A stretch of DNA of 10,331 nt from Temnopleurus reevesii (Eukaryota; Echinodermata; Echinoidea; Temnopleuroida; Temnopleuridae). The notes under the pieces are model-generated. The model was not told the DNA's origin, searched no databases, and worked only from the letters and a program-made list of their open reading frames with translations. The stretch spans positions 18,046-28,376 of the forward strand of contig BQKZ01009271.1 of the NCBI GenBank assembly GCA_036244855.1, written 5' to 3'. The translations under genes and the position numbers were made by a program. This document shows, piece after piece, positions 1 to 6,776 of this stretch (positions are counted from its first letter, which is position 1; each line of letters opens with the position of its first letter).

Positions 1-437
1 CTAAACTTTTGTTCATGCAAATCATTGCCAAAACGGTTTAAATGTATGCAACCCTTGTGATCTATTCAATTCTAAGAATATCTGAAAGTATGACAGAACA
101 AAATTATCATTTACTATCGAAAAAGAGTAAAAAATAGATCAGCACTCAGATGTGTTATTGAGGCAGTGGAACAATCACCCTTTTTTCTTGTAATATACTG
201 CAGAGGTTTATTTGTTCACAGCACTTTGCTGTTGCTGCTTGTTATCTTGAAATATGCAGGACCCAATGTATTTATTAAATTCAGCTGATTCGTGCATTAG
301 CCAAAGGTTTAGAATAATGACATGCACTGGCTGAATCACCTAAATTTTATTTTCATTCTCGACAATGTTAGCCAATACTGTTAAATCAGTATTATTTCAA
401 ATCTTTACCCATTTTCTTCTTATCTTTTTCTTTACAG
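1..437 (+). other. BABAM1: BABAM1 intron (3' part)
   Basis: This is intron sequence upstream of the first visible BABAM1 exon. It ends in a pyrimidine-rich tract (about 415-434) followed by the acceptor TTTACAG at 431-437. I see no exon, repeat family or RNA gene in it. The 5' end of the intron and all earlier BABAM1 exons lie outside the window. Confidence 0.75.
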
Positions 438-524
438 GCCCAGATTGCTCTGTCCAACTCACCATATTTCTTCTTTGATGTCTTCTATCTTCATGAGCCT
501 CCCACAGAAGAGAACTACTGCAAG
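438..524 (+). CDS. BABAM1: BABAM1/MERIT40, penultimate visible coding exon
   Basis: This is a 29-codon exon in phase 0, bounded by acceptor TTTACAG and donor AAG|GTATTC. It reads AQIALSNSPYFFFDVFYLHE and then PPTEENYCK. The core SPYFFFDVFYLHE matches the strand of the MERIT40 von Willebrand A-like fold that reads PFFFDVVYIHNG in vertebrates. The break after the lysine, just before Asp-Ile-Tyr-Asp, falls where the human protein has ...SWK|DMFAF, which supports the join to the exon at 1129. MERIT40 is a scaffold subunit shared by the nuclear BRCA1-A complex and the cytoplasmic BRISC complex, both of which cleave K63-linked ubiquitin through BRCC36. The N-terminal part of the gene is outside the window. 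Confidence 0.92.
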
Positions 525-1128
525 GTATTCACAACCTTTAGCATTGGACACGGTTTCATTAAGTTTAATTCAAAATCTTTTTATCAAATTAATGATAGTA
601 CATGTGTACCTCGTAACAATATATGAAATTTACTACAAACATGCTTGCTTTTTGATTTTTTTTTTACTTCATTTCTGTATTCATTTTTTTTTTTGGCGGG
701 GGGGCGGAAGGAAGCAGGAGAATGGATAATTTATTAATTTGTTTCATTATTTTTAATCACATAAAGCCTAGGCAGAATTACCTGTACGTATAGCCCTTGA
801 TTGTTTATAGGCTAAACTTGAAACTCTTTATGCCCCAGTCAAAAAGAGGCCCCGACTGAACATGGCTCTTTGTATGCAGGCAGTTAACTGTGAACTTAAC
901 AAAGAGTTTTGTTGAATCATGTTGCTTCCCGGCTTATATGTGACTGGGGCGTTATTTTATGCTTTTTGATCGATTCGGATGGAACTTTAACAAGTGTGAA
1001 TTCCGTTTATTAATGTGCATTGTGTTAATAGTGTCTTTAAACCCGATAAGCAATAAATCAATCAATCTGTTTACTAATGATAGTTTTCAATATTTTTCTA
1101 TCTTTTCTTTGTCATTTGCTACTTACAG
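525..1128 (+). other. BABAM1: Last BABAM1 intron
   Basis: This 604-bp intron runs from donor GTATTC to the acceptor ACTTACAG at 1121-1128, which follows a T/C-rich tract. It holds a poly-T/poly-G low-complexity stretch (657-718) and one copy of a palindromic MITE (832-950). The open frame that continues from the preceding exon region up to 729 is in a different reading frame from the exon and has no protein similarity I recognise. Confidence 0.8.
832..950. mobile_element. Palindromic MITE, copy 1
   Basis: The ends are inverted repeats: GCCCCAGTC at 832-840 and GACTGGGGC at 942-950. Most of the 119 bp folds back on itself around a GTTAAC-centred core. Flanking bases are TTTAT on the left and GTTAT on the right, a possible 5-bp target duplication with one mismatch. 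Related copies lie at 2465-2585 and 5345-5465. There is no coding capacity. The superfamily is not clear from the ends alone. Confidence 0.8.
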
Positions 1129-1296
1129 GATATCTATGATGTCTTCTTGGACCTTGATAAGCATAACACATCATACATCCACGAGGTCGGAAGGAACACG
1201 ACACATCTATACAACAGAATGGCATCATTAGTAGCTCATCCATTACAGAGACCGGAGCAAGTGTTTGCTTCGTATTCTTTAGATACAGAACAATGA
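1129..1296 (+). CDS. BABAM1: BABAM1/MERIT40, C-terminal coding exon
   Basis: This terminal exon has 55 codons plus stop TGA at 1294-1296, in phase 0. It starts DIYDVFLDLDKHNTSYIHEV and ends LVAHPLQRPEQVFASYSLDT-EQ. The match to vertebrate MERIT40 is clear and collinear: DMFAFMGSLDTKGTSYKYEV, then NCMAKLLAHPLQRPCQ, then HASYSL. Vertebrate proteins continue with a short acidic tail, but this one stops two residues after SLDT. The tail carries PLQR, the PxxR motif that I recall being reported to dock MERIT40 onto the UEV domain of BRE/BRCC45 in BRISC and BRCA1-A; I am less sure of that detail. The distal 122 bp of the exon is repeated in tandem immediately downstream. No cassette arrangement is needed, because this exon has a good acceptor and ends the frame. 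Confidence 0.93.
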   Translation, partial: DIYDVFLDLDKHNTSYIHEVGRNTTHLYNRMASLVAHPLQRPEQVFASYSLDTEQ

Positions 1297-1328
1297 TTTG
1301 TACTCAAATGATGCGATAAATGTTTCTT

Positions 1329-1449
1329 ACATCCACGAGGATGGAAGGAACACGACACATCTATACAACAGAATGGCGTCGCTAGTAGCTCACCCATTAC
1401 AGATACCTGAACAAGTGTTTGCTTCGTATTCTTTAGATACAAAACAATG
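1329..1449 (+). pseudogene. Exon-derived copy 2, open but untranslated
   Basis: The frame is intact from Tyr-Ile-His to a TGA at the same place as in the real exon. Compared with the real exon it has Val to Asp, Arg to Ile (PLQR becomes PLQI) and Glu to Lys, plus silent changes at six codons. No ATG context and no acceptor precede it apart from a weak cryptic AG inside the unit. Confidence 0.8.
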
Positions 1450-1482
1450 ATTTGTACTCAAATGATGCGATAAATGTTTCTT

Positions 1483-1620
1483 ACATCCACGAGGATGGAA
1501 GGAACACGACACATCTATACAACAGAATGGCGTCACTAGTAGCTCACCCATTACAGATACCTGAACAAGTGTTTGCTTCGTATTCATTAGATACAGAACA
1601 ACGATTTGTACTCTTATGAT
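1483..1620 (+). pseudogene. Exon-derived copy 3, stop lost then restored
   Basis: This copy is almost identical to copy 2 and shares its derived Asp and Ile substitutions, so the two arose by a late 154-bp duplication. The TGA has become CGA, and the frame runs on for Arg-Phe-Val-Leu-Leu to a TGA at about 1618-1620. Confidence 0.78.
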
Positions 1621-1648
1621 GCGATTGTGGACAAGCATGATATGTCTT

Positions 1649-1760
1649 ACATTCACAATGTTGGATGAACATAGATTCTATACGCTAGAATAGCGTCGCT
1701 GGTAGCTCACCTATTGCAAAGACCAGAACAAGTGTTTGCATCATTTTCATGAGATACGGA
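1649..1760 (+). pseudogene. Exon-derived copy 4, degenerate
   Basis: This is the most diverged unit. It reads Tyr-Ile-His-Asn-Val-Gly and then TGA, with many later substitutions including a TAG in the segment matching NRM and a TGA in place of the SYSL region. It retains the upstream GTGGACAAGCAT linker, encoding Val-Asp-Lys-His. Confidence 0.75.
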
Positions 1761-1798
1761 ACAATGATTTGTACTTATGGACAAGCATAATACATCTC

Positions 1799-1920
1799 TC
1801 ATCCGCGAGGTTGGTAGGAACACGACGCATCTATACAACAGAATGGCGTCGCTAGTAGTAGCTCATCCACTCCAGAGACCAGAACAGGTGTTTCCGTCGT
1901 ATTAGTTGGGCACAGAACAA
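1799..1920 (+). pseudogene. Exon-derived copy 5, degenerate
   Basis: This copy keeps REVGRNTTHLYNRMASL with one extra GTA codon from slippage at GTAGTAGTA, then AHPLQRPEQVFPSY and a TAG. It retains PLQR and the Val codon GTT, so it reflects the ancestral exon better than copies 2 and 3 do. Similarity fades after the CACAGAACAA segment. Confidence 0.75.
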
Positions 1921-2099
1921 TCAAGTTACATTCCTGTGAGATGGACCCTGTGTCCCTCCAAATCGACCGTCAAAATGGAAAAGCCCAGCAGTTATCAATG
2001 GGGGTGTTGTTCAAAATCAACTGCAAATCAACTTCAACTTCAAAATTGTAAACCGCATTTTCATTCGCGCATAGTATGTGCAAATATTGTTTGAAGGTC

Positions 2100-2130
2100 C
2101 TGACGATGAGAACATGCTCATCGAAACGTC
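2100..2130 (+). other. Hairpin with hammerhead-like core words
   Basis: A perfect 7-bp stem CGATGAG/CTCATCG (2104-2110 with 2117-2123) closes a 6-nt loop, and GACG and CGTC flank it. The words CTGACGA and CGAAACGTC resemble the hammerhead ribozyme core CUGANGA...GAAAC. However, the stem consumes core bases, so an active ribozyme is doubtful. It may be a relic of a Penelope-like or similar retroelement, many of which carry hammerhead motifs. Confidence 0.4.
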
Positions 2131-2141
2131 AAGAGTGGGTA

Positions 2142-2177
2142 GGTCCTTTTCAGGACCACTCACATTTCCAAGAAAGA
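2142..2177 (+). promoter_or_regulatory. Histone mRNA-type 3' stem-loop plus CAAGAAAGA
   Basis: GGTCCTTTTCAGGACC (2142-2157) satisfies every position of the 16-nt histone 3' stem-loop consensus GGYYYUUHUHARRRCC: a 6-bp stem with a UUUC loop, the site bound by SLBP. It is followed by ACTCAC, close to the usual ACCCA flank. CAAGAAAGA, the purine-rich U7 snRNA-binding element of sea urchin histone genes, lies at 2169-2177, 11 nt beyond the stem. No histone coding sequence lies upstream. The sense matches BABAM1 transcription, so it would be present in the predicted 3' UTR. The function here is unknown. Confidence 0.82.
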
Positions 2178-2464
2178 TAACTCGTTGTACCGTGGAGCAT
2201 TATTCTCATAGTAAGTGCATTTCAAAAGACGCCCTGGAAACAACGATTTTTATTTGCGCTTATCGATCAACTGCAACTTGCAATCAGTTGCAACTTTTCA
2301 ACAACACCCCGTAAGTCTGGCAGAGATGCCAAATGTTTCAGAATGTGCATGAGGTAAAAATTGCAATGTGAAGAATGCAACAGCTGAACAAAAGTGAGAG
2401 AAAATATAACTGCAATAGCCATAATGTCAGCTATTCACTTGTAATAAAAGCCTTGAACGCTTAT

Positions 2465-2585
2465 GCCCCAGCCTCATAGAAGCCCTGAATGAACACAATT
2501 CAACACAGCTCGTGGTTCAGAGGCAGTGAACTGTGAACTGAACATAGAGTCACGTTGCATCGTGTTTGTTCTATGTGACTGGAGC
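2465..2585. mobile_element. Palindromic MITE, copy 2
   Basis: The ends GCCCCAGCC and GACTGGAGC are inverted repeats with small mismatches. The 121-bp body is a long imperfect palindrome like the copies at 832 and 5345. A clean 5-bp direct repeat CTTAT flanks it (2460-2464 and 2586-2590), which supports a target-site duplication. It lies inside the predicted BABAM1 3' UTR and would fold into a hairpin in the transcript. Confidence 0.8.
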
Positions 2586-2880
2586 CTTATGTTGATACAC
2601 CTCATGCATGGCTGCCAACCCAAATGTGTAATTTTATCCTATTTCGGTTTCAAAGGGATATAATACTTCATTTTGTAGACAGCAGTAATTATTTAGAATA
2701 GTGTATTGTTGTATCATCAACAATACTATTGTTCAGATTATCTACCTGTACCCTTGAATCTATTACATCAACTGGAAAACATCAAAAAGCTATTAAAAAC
2801 AATCGCCTGCCAATGACCATAAGTAGTTTATGCCGTTTGTTAAGATACAGGTGCGATGGATTCTATCATTCTGTTCTAAA

Positions 2881-3077
2881 TTGATCACTGATTTCCATTC
2901 ATCTCCACATCCCTTTTGCATGTGTAAGGGAATCAAAAGATGGAAATTAATTTGTAAATGTTGGCACATATTCTGCTGTTCTTGATCACTGATATCTATT
3001 TATCTCCATACCCCCTTGTTATCTGTAAGAAAATAGGGAAAGGTTGGCACTAACATTTGTATGCTCTTGCATATTCT
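2881..3077 (+). repeat. 101-bp imperfect tandem duplication
   Basis: TTGATCACTGAT starts at 2881 and again at 2982. Each unit continues with a similar ATCTCCA..CCC..TGTAAG segment and a TTGGCAC segment near its end. The two units are clearly related but diverged, indicating an old local duplication within the predicted BABAM1 3' UTR. Confidence 0.7.
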
Positions 3078-3222
3078 GGAATGTTTGGTTTTTCAAGTGG
3101 TATAATGCATTAATTTTTGGCAAGAGGAGGTGATACAGAGTTGATTGTGCCCAAGTTTGGCTCTGAGAAGGCTTGAGATGTTACGTATTGACTGTGTTTT
3201 TTGTATGATCATGTACAGGTAC

Positions 3223-3246
3223 TGTATATATTTATTCTGAAATAAA
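3223..3246 (+). terminator. Poly(A) signal with upstream PUF-like motif
   Basis: AATAAA at 3241-3246 is preceded by TGTATATA at 3223-3230, which fits the Pumilio consensus UGUANAUA and also contains UGUA, the CFIm site. A run of T with scattered G follows at about 3277-3300, as expected for the downstream element. Cleavage is expected near 3260-3265. This is the best candidate end for BABAM1 transcripts. Confidence 0.55.
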
Positions 3247-3265
3247 CCTATTGTATATCATTTAT

Positions 3266-3686
3266 ATAAATTGCGCACTTTTCTTTGTTTTTTTATTTTT
3301 TATCCATTGATAACATGCAAAAGTCATTATTCTAAGTTTAAAAAAACTTTACTCTTTTGACATTGCTATCAAATGCCAGATAATGCAATTATATGCAGGG
3401 TTTTTGTCTTTCATGGAATGTGTATAACATTAACTTTTATATGGCCAGGCATTTACGAAAATGATTCATGCTGGAGTGAGCAATGCCCATTTTTTTTAAA
3501 GTTCACAGTATCTTGTTGTGAGAAGTGATTCTATCAATCTCATGCACCAATTGAGGGGGAAGTTATCGGAAAATCATTGTCCCTTTCCATTGAGTGCATC
3601 AGTTTGAAAGGATCATTTCTCACAAAAGTGGCACAAACAATTTTTCATGCACTTGATAAAAATGAGTATGACATGTATTTTACTCA
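3266..3686. other. Intergenic, no gene seen
   Basis: This AT-rich sequence has no credible coding frame. The segment at about 3430-3505, starting TTAACTTTTATATG, is a diverged copy of 6777-6850, so at least part of this stretch belongs to a dispersed repeat. Confidence 0.6.
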
Positions 3687-3740
3687 AATAATAATAATAA
3701 TAGGTCCATTTATATAGCGCAATCACTATATGCATAGACT
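3687..3740 (-). repeat. SINE 3'-tail fragment with (AAT)n
   Basis: Read on the minus strand, this ends GCGCTATATAAAT followed by an ATT-repeat run (plus strand 3687-3703). It is the same terminal motif as the longer SINE immediately to the right, so two tails of one family lie side by side here. Confidence 0.65.
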
Positions 3741-4036
3741 CTATAATAATGATAATAATAATATATGCAATTTATATAGCGCACGTATCCACTCTCATTG
3801 CTGAGTGCTCAATGCGCTTTGCATTTATTACCCTGGCTTTAGCCCGGCAGCCACCAGCGCACATGGCATTTCAAGGAATAAAGATTCCTGCCAGGTACCC
3901 ATTCACCTCACCTGGGTTGAGTGCAGCACGATGTGGGTAAATTTCTTGCTGACGGAAATTAACGCCCTGGGAGAGATCCGAACCATCGACCCTCTAGTTA
4001 AGAGGTGAGAGTCCGAACCACTACACCACGACGCTT
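3741..4036 (-). mobile_element. tRNA-derived SINE
   Basis: On the minus strand the element starts at about 4034 with a tRNA-like head. Its box A is TGGTGTAGTGG (4028-4018), followed by a short anticodon-like stem with a 7-nt loop, and its box B is GGTTCGGATC (3984-3975). Those two boxes form an internal RNA polymerase III promoter. A body of about 200 bp follows, then the tail GCGCTATATAAATT and an (ATT/ATC)-rich simple repeat at 3741-3763. Head, body and microsatellite tail in this order are diagnostic of a SINE. Short frames across it are chance. I cannot name the family with certainty. Similar tails are common in echinoderm and mollusc genomes. Confidence 0.85.
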
Positions 4037-4261
4037 GATACTACGTACCATATTGTTACCCTGGCTATAACTGCCGAGCAAGCCAGTTAGGCGCTCTAGC
4101 ATGCCAAGGAATAAATTATTTATGGAAATTGTTGCTCTATATAAATGTCTCAGTTCTAGGCTTTCCATACAGTACAACAATCCTGCATATACAGGTAACT
4201 CTGCCTAAGTCGAATCTCGAAAATTTGTGTGACAAGAAAAGGTTAATCACAGTGGTTTTAT
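4037..4261. other. Intergenic, repeat fragment at right end
   Basis: No gene is seen. From about 4195 the words CTCTGCCTAAGTCGAATCTCG resemble CTCTGCCTTAGTCAAATTTC at 7249-7270, so this is probably a fragment of another inverted-repeat element sitting next to the MITE at 4262. Confidence 0.4.
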
Positions 4262-4424
4262 ATTACAGTGGAAACTCTGTATAACAAGGTGCTTGGGATT
4301 ATCAAAATACCTTGTTATGGCAGTGATCTCTTTATAAGCAGAGTAAAAAAAAAAGTTACAAATAAAAGAGTTAGGACTCGGGCAATTATTCGACTTAGAT
4401 ATGCTTAGTAAAGTTGACTGTAAT
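4262..4424. mobile_element. Pogo/Tigger-like MITE, copy 1
   Basis: The left end ATTACAGTGGAAACTC and the right end GTTGACTGTAAT are imperfect inverted repeats. The left arm continues TGTATAACAAGG, the CAGTGGAACCTCGTTATAACGAGG-like end typical of pogo/Tigger relics. The ends start in TA-containing sequence, which fits a TA target. It is about 163 bp and non-coding. A related element lies at 6988-7168. Confidence 0.6.
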
Positions 4425-5344
4425 TGCAGTATTTCGTACTTCGTAGCCATGTGAAAAGTGGAAAGTTTTGTTTTGAGACGCTAGGTAGAGACGTAAGAAA
4501 AACAAGTATTTTTAAACAAGAATCAGAAATATGGCAGAGAGAAGAGAAATCAGGTCACGGCAAAGTAGGGCATGAAAGAGATAGGTGTGGGAGATGTAAT
4601 GAGAAGTGGTTCGTGATGATATCCATTGGCCGAGGACAGAGTACGGTGTTTGGGATCTGGAAATGGATGGTGTTCACTGTGAGCAGAAGGGAAGAAAGGA
4701 AGCAGCTTCATTCAAGCCTTCACAATAACATCTCGATCACAAAAGAAAGTCCCGGGTGTAACTCTTCTTCGACAGAACAAGAATGATGGAAATCCAGTTA
4801 TTGTTAATGCTTGAATTGAACTTGTTTACTTCGTTCCAGGAATTTGTTCCTTCTGCTCACTGTGATAAGAAGCCAAAATAGACCAAAGGATATACTGTGG
4901 CAAAAAAAGTATTGGATTTGTTCGAGGAGGGACCAATATCGTTGTTAACAATAAAAATTGTTTTTTTGCCATCCGTTGACCGACCATCTGAAAATGGCCC
5001 AAACTGAACTTTCTGTAAGTTTTCACAACAATCAAAATTGAAAATCATTGACATATTGCTTGCAATTTTCAGATGTTCTTTAACTTTTCAACCCCTATCA
5101 TGAAAAGTGTACCAAATGGAAAATTTAATATTTCACATGGGAATGTGTGGTACTATCACTATAAAAAATTCAATGAAATAAATCAGTTTTACGTCAAAGT
5201 TGGTCATCTCGTAGATCTATGAGTAAGGATTTTGCATTTGTATACACAGACCTCAAGTATTGCAAATTTTAGAGGGAAGAACATGTTTTTTTTCTATCAT
5301 TCTAAAGTCATGAATAAATCATGGATTTTTTAAATTTCTGTAAG
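4425..5344. other. Intergenic, nothing recognised
   Basis: There is no convincing gene in about 900 bp. The longest open frame of the window (4424-4786 plus) lies here. It is 120 codons, low in typical coding signal, matches nothing I recognise, and starts inside a MITE end. The stretch around 4540-4720 is purine-rich. I see no RNA gene and no long repeat. Confidence 0.6.
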
Positions 5345-5465
5345 GCCAAGTCTCATAGAGGCACGGAAGCAACACGATTGAACACGGCTCTTTGTTAATT
5401 CACAGTTAACTGCCTCCGAACAAAGAGTCGTGATGCTTCCGGGCTTCTATATATGGGACTGGGGC
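5345..5465. mobile_element. Palindromic MITE, copy 3
   Basis: This 121-bp near-perfect palindrome has ends GCCAAGTC and GACTGGGGC. Arms pair through GGAAGCA/TGCTTCC and AACAAAGAG/CTCTTTGTT around AGTTAACT. It is inverted relative to copy 1. The bases just outside are GTAAG and CTTAC, which extend the palindrome rather than forming a direct repeat. It sits directly next to the dispersed repeat that starts at 5469. Confidence 0.82.
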
Positions 5466-5468
5466 CTT

Positions 5469-5695
5469 ACTGCAGTATACTTTTGGGGGTCTCTGAGGTA
5501 ACAGCTCATAACCCAAATGTCCTTCATAAATGTGAAATTTGGCACATTTACATTAGTCAAGCAATTTTTGGTTCATATAATAAACGCATGCTCGTAGTTC
5601 CAAGATATTCGACTTTGCACATGCTCTTCCATGGTCCAAATTTCTTGGGACCGCAGAAGTATGTTAAAGATATATTCTGGTACTTGTTAAAAAAA
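5469..5695 (+). repeat. Dispersed repeat, copy A
   Basis: The start CAGTATACTTTT, the block CATAACCCAAATGT, then TTGGTTCAT, the shared string AGTTCCAAGATATTCGACT, and AAAGTATG-like words all recur in the same order at 6910-7320. The copies differ by indels, and by an inserted MITE in copy B. No reading frame is preserved between the copies, so this is not a gene. Confidence 0.75.
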
Positions 5696-6019
5696 TAAAA
5701 TAAATGTTCACAGAATCGCACAAAATGTGAGAAGAATGTTCAGAACTATGAATAAATAAGATGTGCCAAAGTGTTTTGCAAGAAAATGTATAATGGCAGA
5801 GAAATGTGCAAATAAAGGGTCAAAATTGGGCCATGTCGGGCCGACAGATTTTATNGATCACATTTCCACCCCCTGCATTGGGAGGGGGCGGACAAATAAT
5901 GTTTAATGCTTTTTATTATGGTAACGAGAGAGAATTTTACATTCAGTTATCTGTATTTATGCTACATGTATATCAAGCCCTCGATTGAAGCCTGGTTGAT
6001 TTTGCTCAAGCTCTGGTCT
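5696..6019. other. Intergenic, contains one unresolved base
   Basis: No gene is seen. One undetermined base (n) lies at 5855, next to a C-run/G-run inverted pair (CCCCCT and AGGGGG) at about 5870-5888 that may have hindered sequencing. Short open frames crossing it have no supporting similarity. Confidence 0.6.
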
Positions 6020-6023
6020 TTAA

Positions 6024-6776
6024 CCCTAATCCCATTGGGATGTTTCGATCACCTTAGTACAGTACAGGGGGGGGGGGCTTATTTGGCCCCCCTTCTGATC
6101 TTAGCCGTTAATTGCGCGGTCACGCTGAAAATTGTACATAGCCTGTGATGTATACTGTGAGAATGGGTTATTTTTTTTTTAAATCCACTCACTTTTCTAA
6201 TTATGGTAAATTATGCCTAAAAACAAAAACAAAAAAATATTTATAAATCATTAAATAAAGCTCTGAACATCCTCATATTCTTTGGAGACACTTACCGTAT
6301 AATAATCATATAATGTTCTTAATATATTTACAAGAAAAATTTTTTTTTACCAAAATCAATTTCTTATGTATTCGATTGTTTTTATTAATTTCTTTGTTTT
6401 TCAACCTTATTATTTCTATTGGAAATTGTTGATGACATAAGAGTCATAGTAAAGCATACTTGTTAATCATTTCAGCCACTGGATGGAAAAATATACCAGG
6501 ATATATGAATTTTTACAGAATACACAATTTCTATTGACTTTGTACATGAAATCATGTTTTTGAACCATTTTCAGCTTGACAAATATATTTTTAGTGCGCG
6601 TAGCGCCGGAACCGCCTAAATCCCTATCATCACAAATTTGATCTCAAAAGTTGCCCCGAGGCCTGAATAAAAAAGTTTTTAAAAAAGTCATGGCGCGAGC
6701 CTTTCGCGTTTCAGACTTCTTGTGAAAAATGTTGAGGGGAGCCCTAAAAAGCCCCCCCCCCACCATGGAATTAGGG
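6024..6776. mobile_element. piggyBac-like non-autonomous element
   Basis: The element is bounded by TTAA on both sides (6020-6023 and 6777-6780). Its terminal inverted repeats begin CCCTAAT, extending as CCCTAATCCCATTGG on the left and CCCTAATTCCATGG on the right. A TTAA target with CCCTA termini is the hallmark of the piggyBac superfamily. G- and C-runs follow inside each end (about 6067-6077 and 6751-6760), and the left arm carries roughly 30 extra bases. The 753-bp interior is AT-rich without a transposase frame, so it would depend on an enzyme supplied elsewhere. Confidence 0.75.

Larger units (their letters stand above)
1175..1920 (+). repeat. Tandem array of the BABAM1 terminal exon (5 units)
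   Basis: Five head-to-tail units start at about 1175 (the real exon end), 1329, 1483, 1649 and 1799, with spacings of 154, 154, 166 and 150 bp. Each carries the segment encoding YIHEVGRNTTHLYNRMASL and onward to the stop, plus a short 3' UTR piece. Units 2 and 3 remain fully open in the exon frame but encode Asp for Val and PLQI for PLQR. Unit 4 gains an early TGA. Unit 5 has an extra GTA triplet and a TAG. The linkers before units 4 and 5 keep GGACAAGCAT, matching the exon's DKH codons, so the ancestral unit began further upstream. The linkers before units 2 and 3 lack 12 bp of this. None of units 2-5 has a convincing splice acceptor, so they are probably decayed, untranslated copies. Confidence 0.93.
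2001..2310. mobile_element. Inverted-repeat element enclosing a histone-type 3' end
   Basis: The terminal inverted repeats GGGGTGTTGTT (2001-2011) and AACAACACCCC (2300-2310) bound about 310 bp. Subterminal sequence on both sides is built from CAACTGCAA/CAACTTCAA-like motifs, a partial palindrome. The interior carries a hairpin at 2100-2130 and the histone-type signal at 2142-2177. I cannot define a target-site duplication. There is no coding capacity beyond short chance frames. It is probably a non-autonomous DNA element; whether the histone-like signal arrived as cargo or belongs to an older nested element is open. Confidence 0.6.
1297..3265 (+). other. BABAM1: Probable BABAM1 3' UTR
   Basis: The interval runs from the BABAM1 stop to a convincing poly(A) site. 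AATAAA sits at 3241-3246, preceded by UGUA-type motifs including TGTACAGG and TGTATATA, and followed by a T/G-rich tract at about 3277-3300. It contains exon-derived tandem repeats, an inverted-repeat element with a histone-type 3' processing signal, a palindromic MITE and a 101-bp tandem duplication. An earlier AATAAA at 2443-2448 could give a shorter transcript. The boundary is inferred; transcript data would settle it. Confidence 0.5.

Noticed and set aside
445..729. 94-codon frame across the BABAM1 exon
   Set aside because: It is in another frame from the conserved exon and runs into intronic poly-T/poly-G.
1329..1620. Units 2 and 3 as alternative BABAM1 terminal exons
   Set aside because: No branch/pyrimidine tract plus AG precedes them. 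The only AG inside a pyrimidine-leaning stretch would remove about 17 conserved residues. Both have also lost PLQR.
1236..1656. Antisense open frames of 68 and 88 codons with near-identical sequences
   Set aside because: They are the reverse strand of the exon-derived tandem repeats. Their similarity to each other comes from the array and not from a protein family.
2078..2314. 78-codon frame in the inverted-repeat element
   Set aside because: It crosses the hairpin and the histone-type stem-loop, matches nothing I recognise, and the structured RNA motifs explain the sequence better.
3972..4034. Possible tRNA gene on the minus strand
   Set aside because: Box A and box B are present, but box B is altered, the stems are incomplete, and the unit continues into a SINE body and microsatellite tail.
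4424..4786. Longest open frame of the window, 120 codons
   Set aside because: There is no recognisable domain, and no splice or promoter context. The start lies at a MITE boundary, and the length is not surprising for 10 kb.
5806..6148. Two overlapping plus-strand frames
   Set aside because: One spans the undetermined base and the other enters the piggyBac-like terminus. Neither shows coding character.
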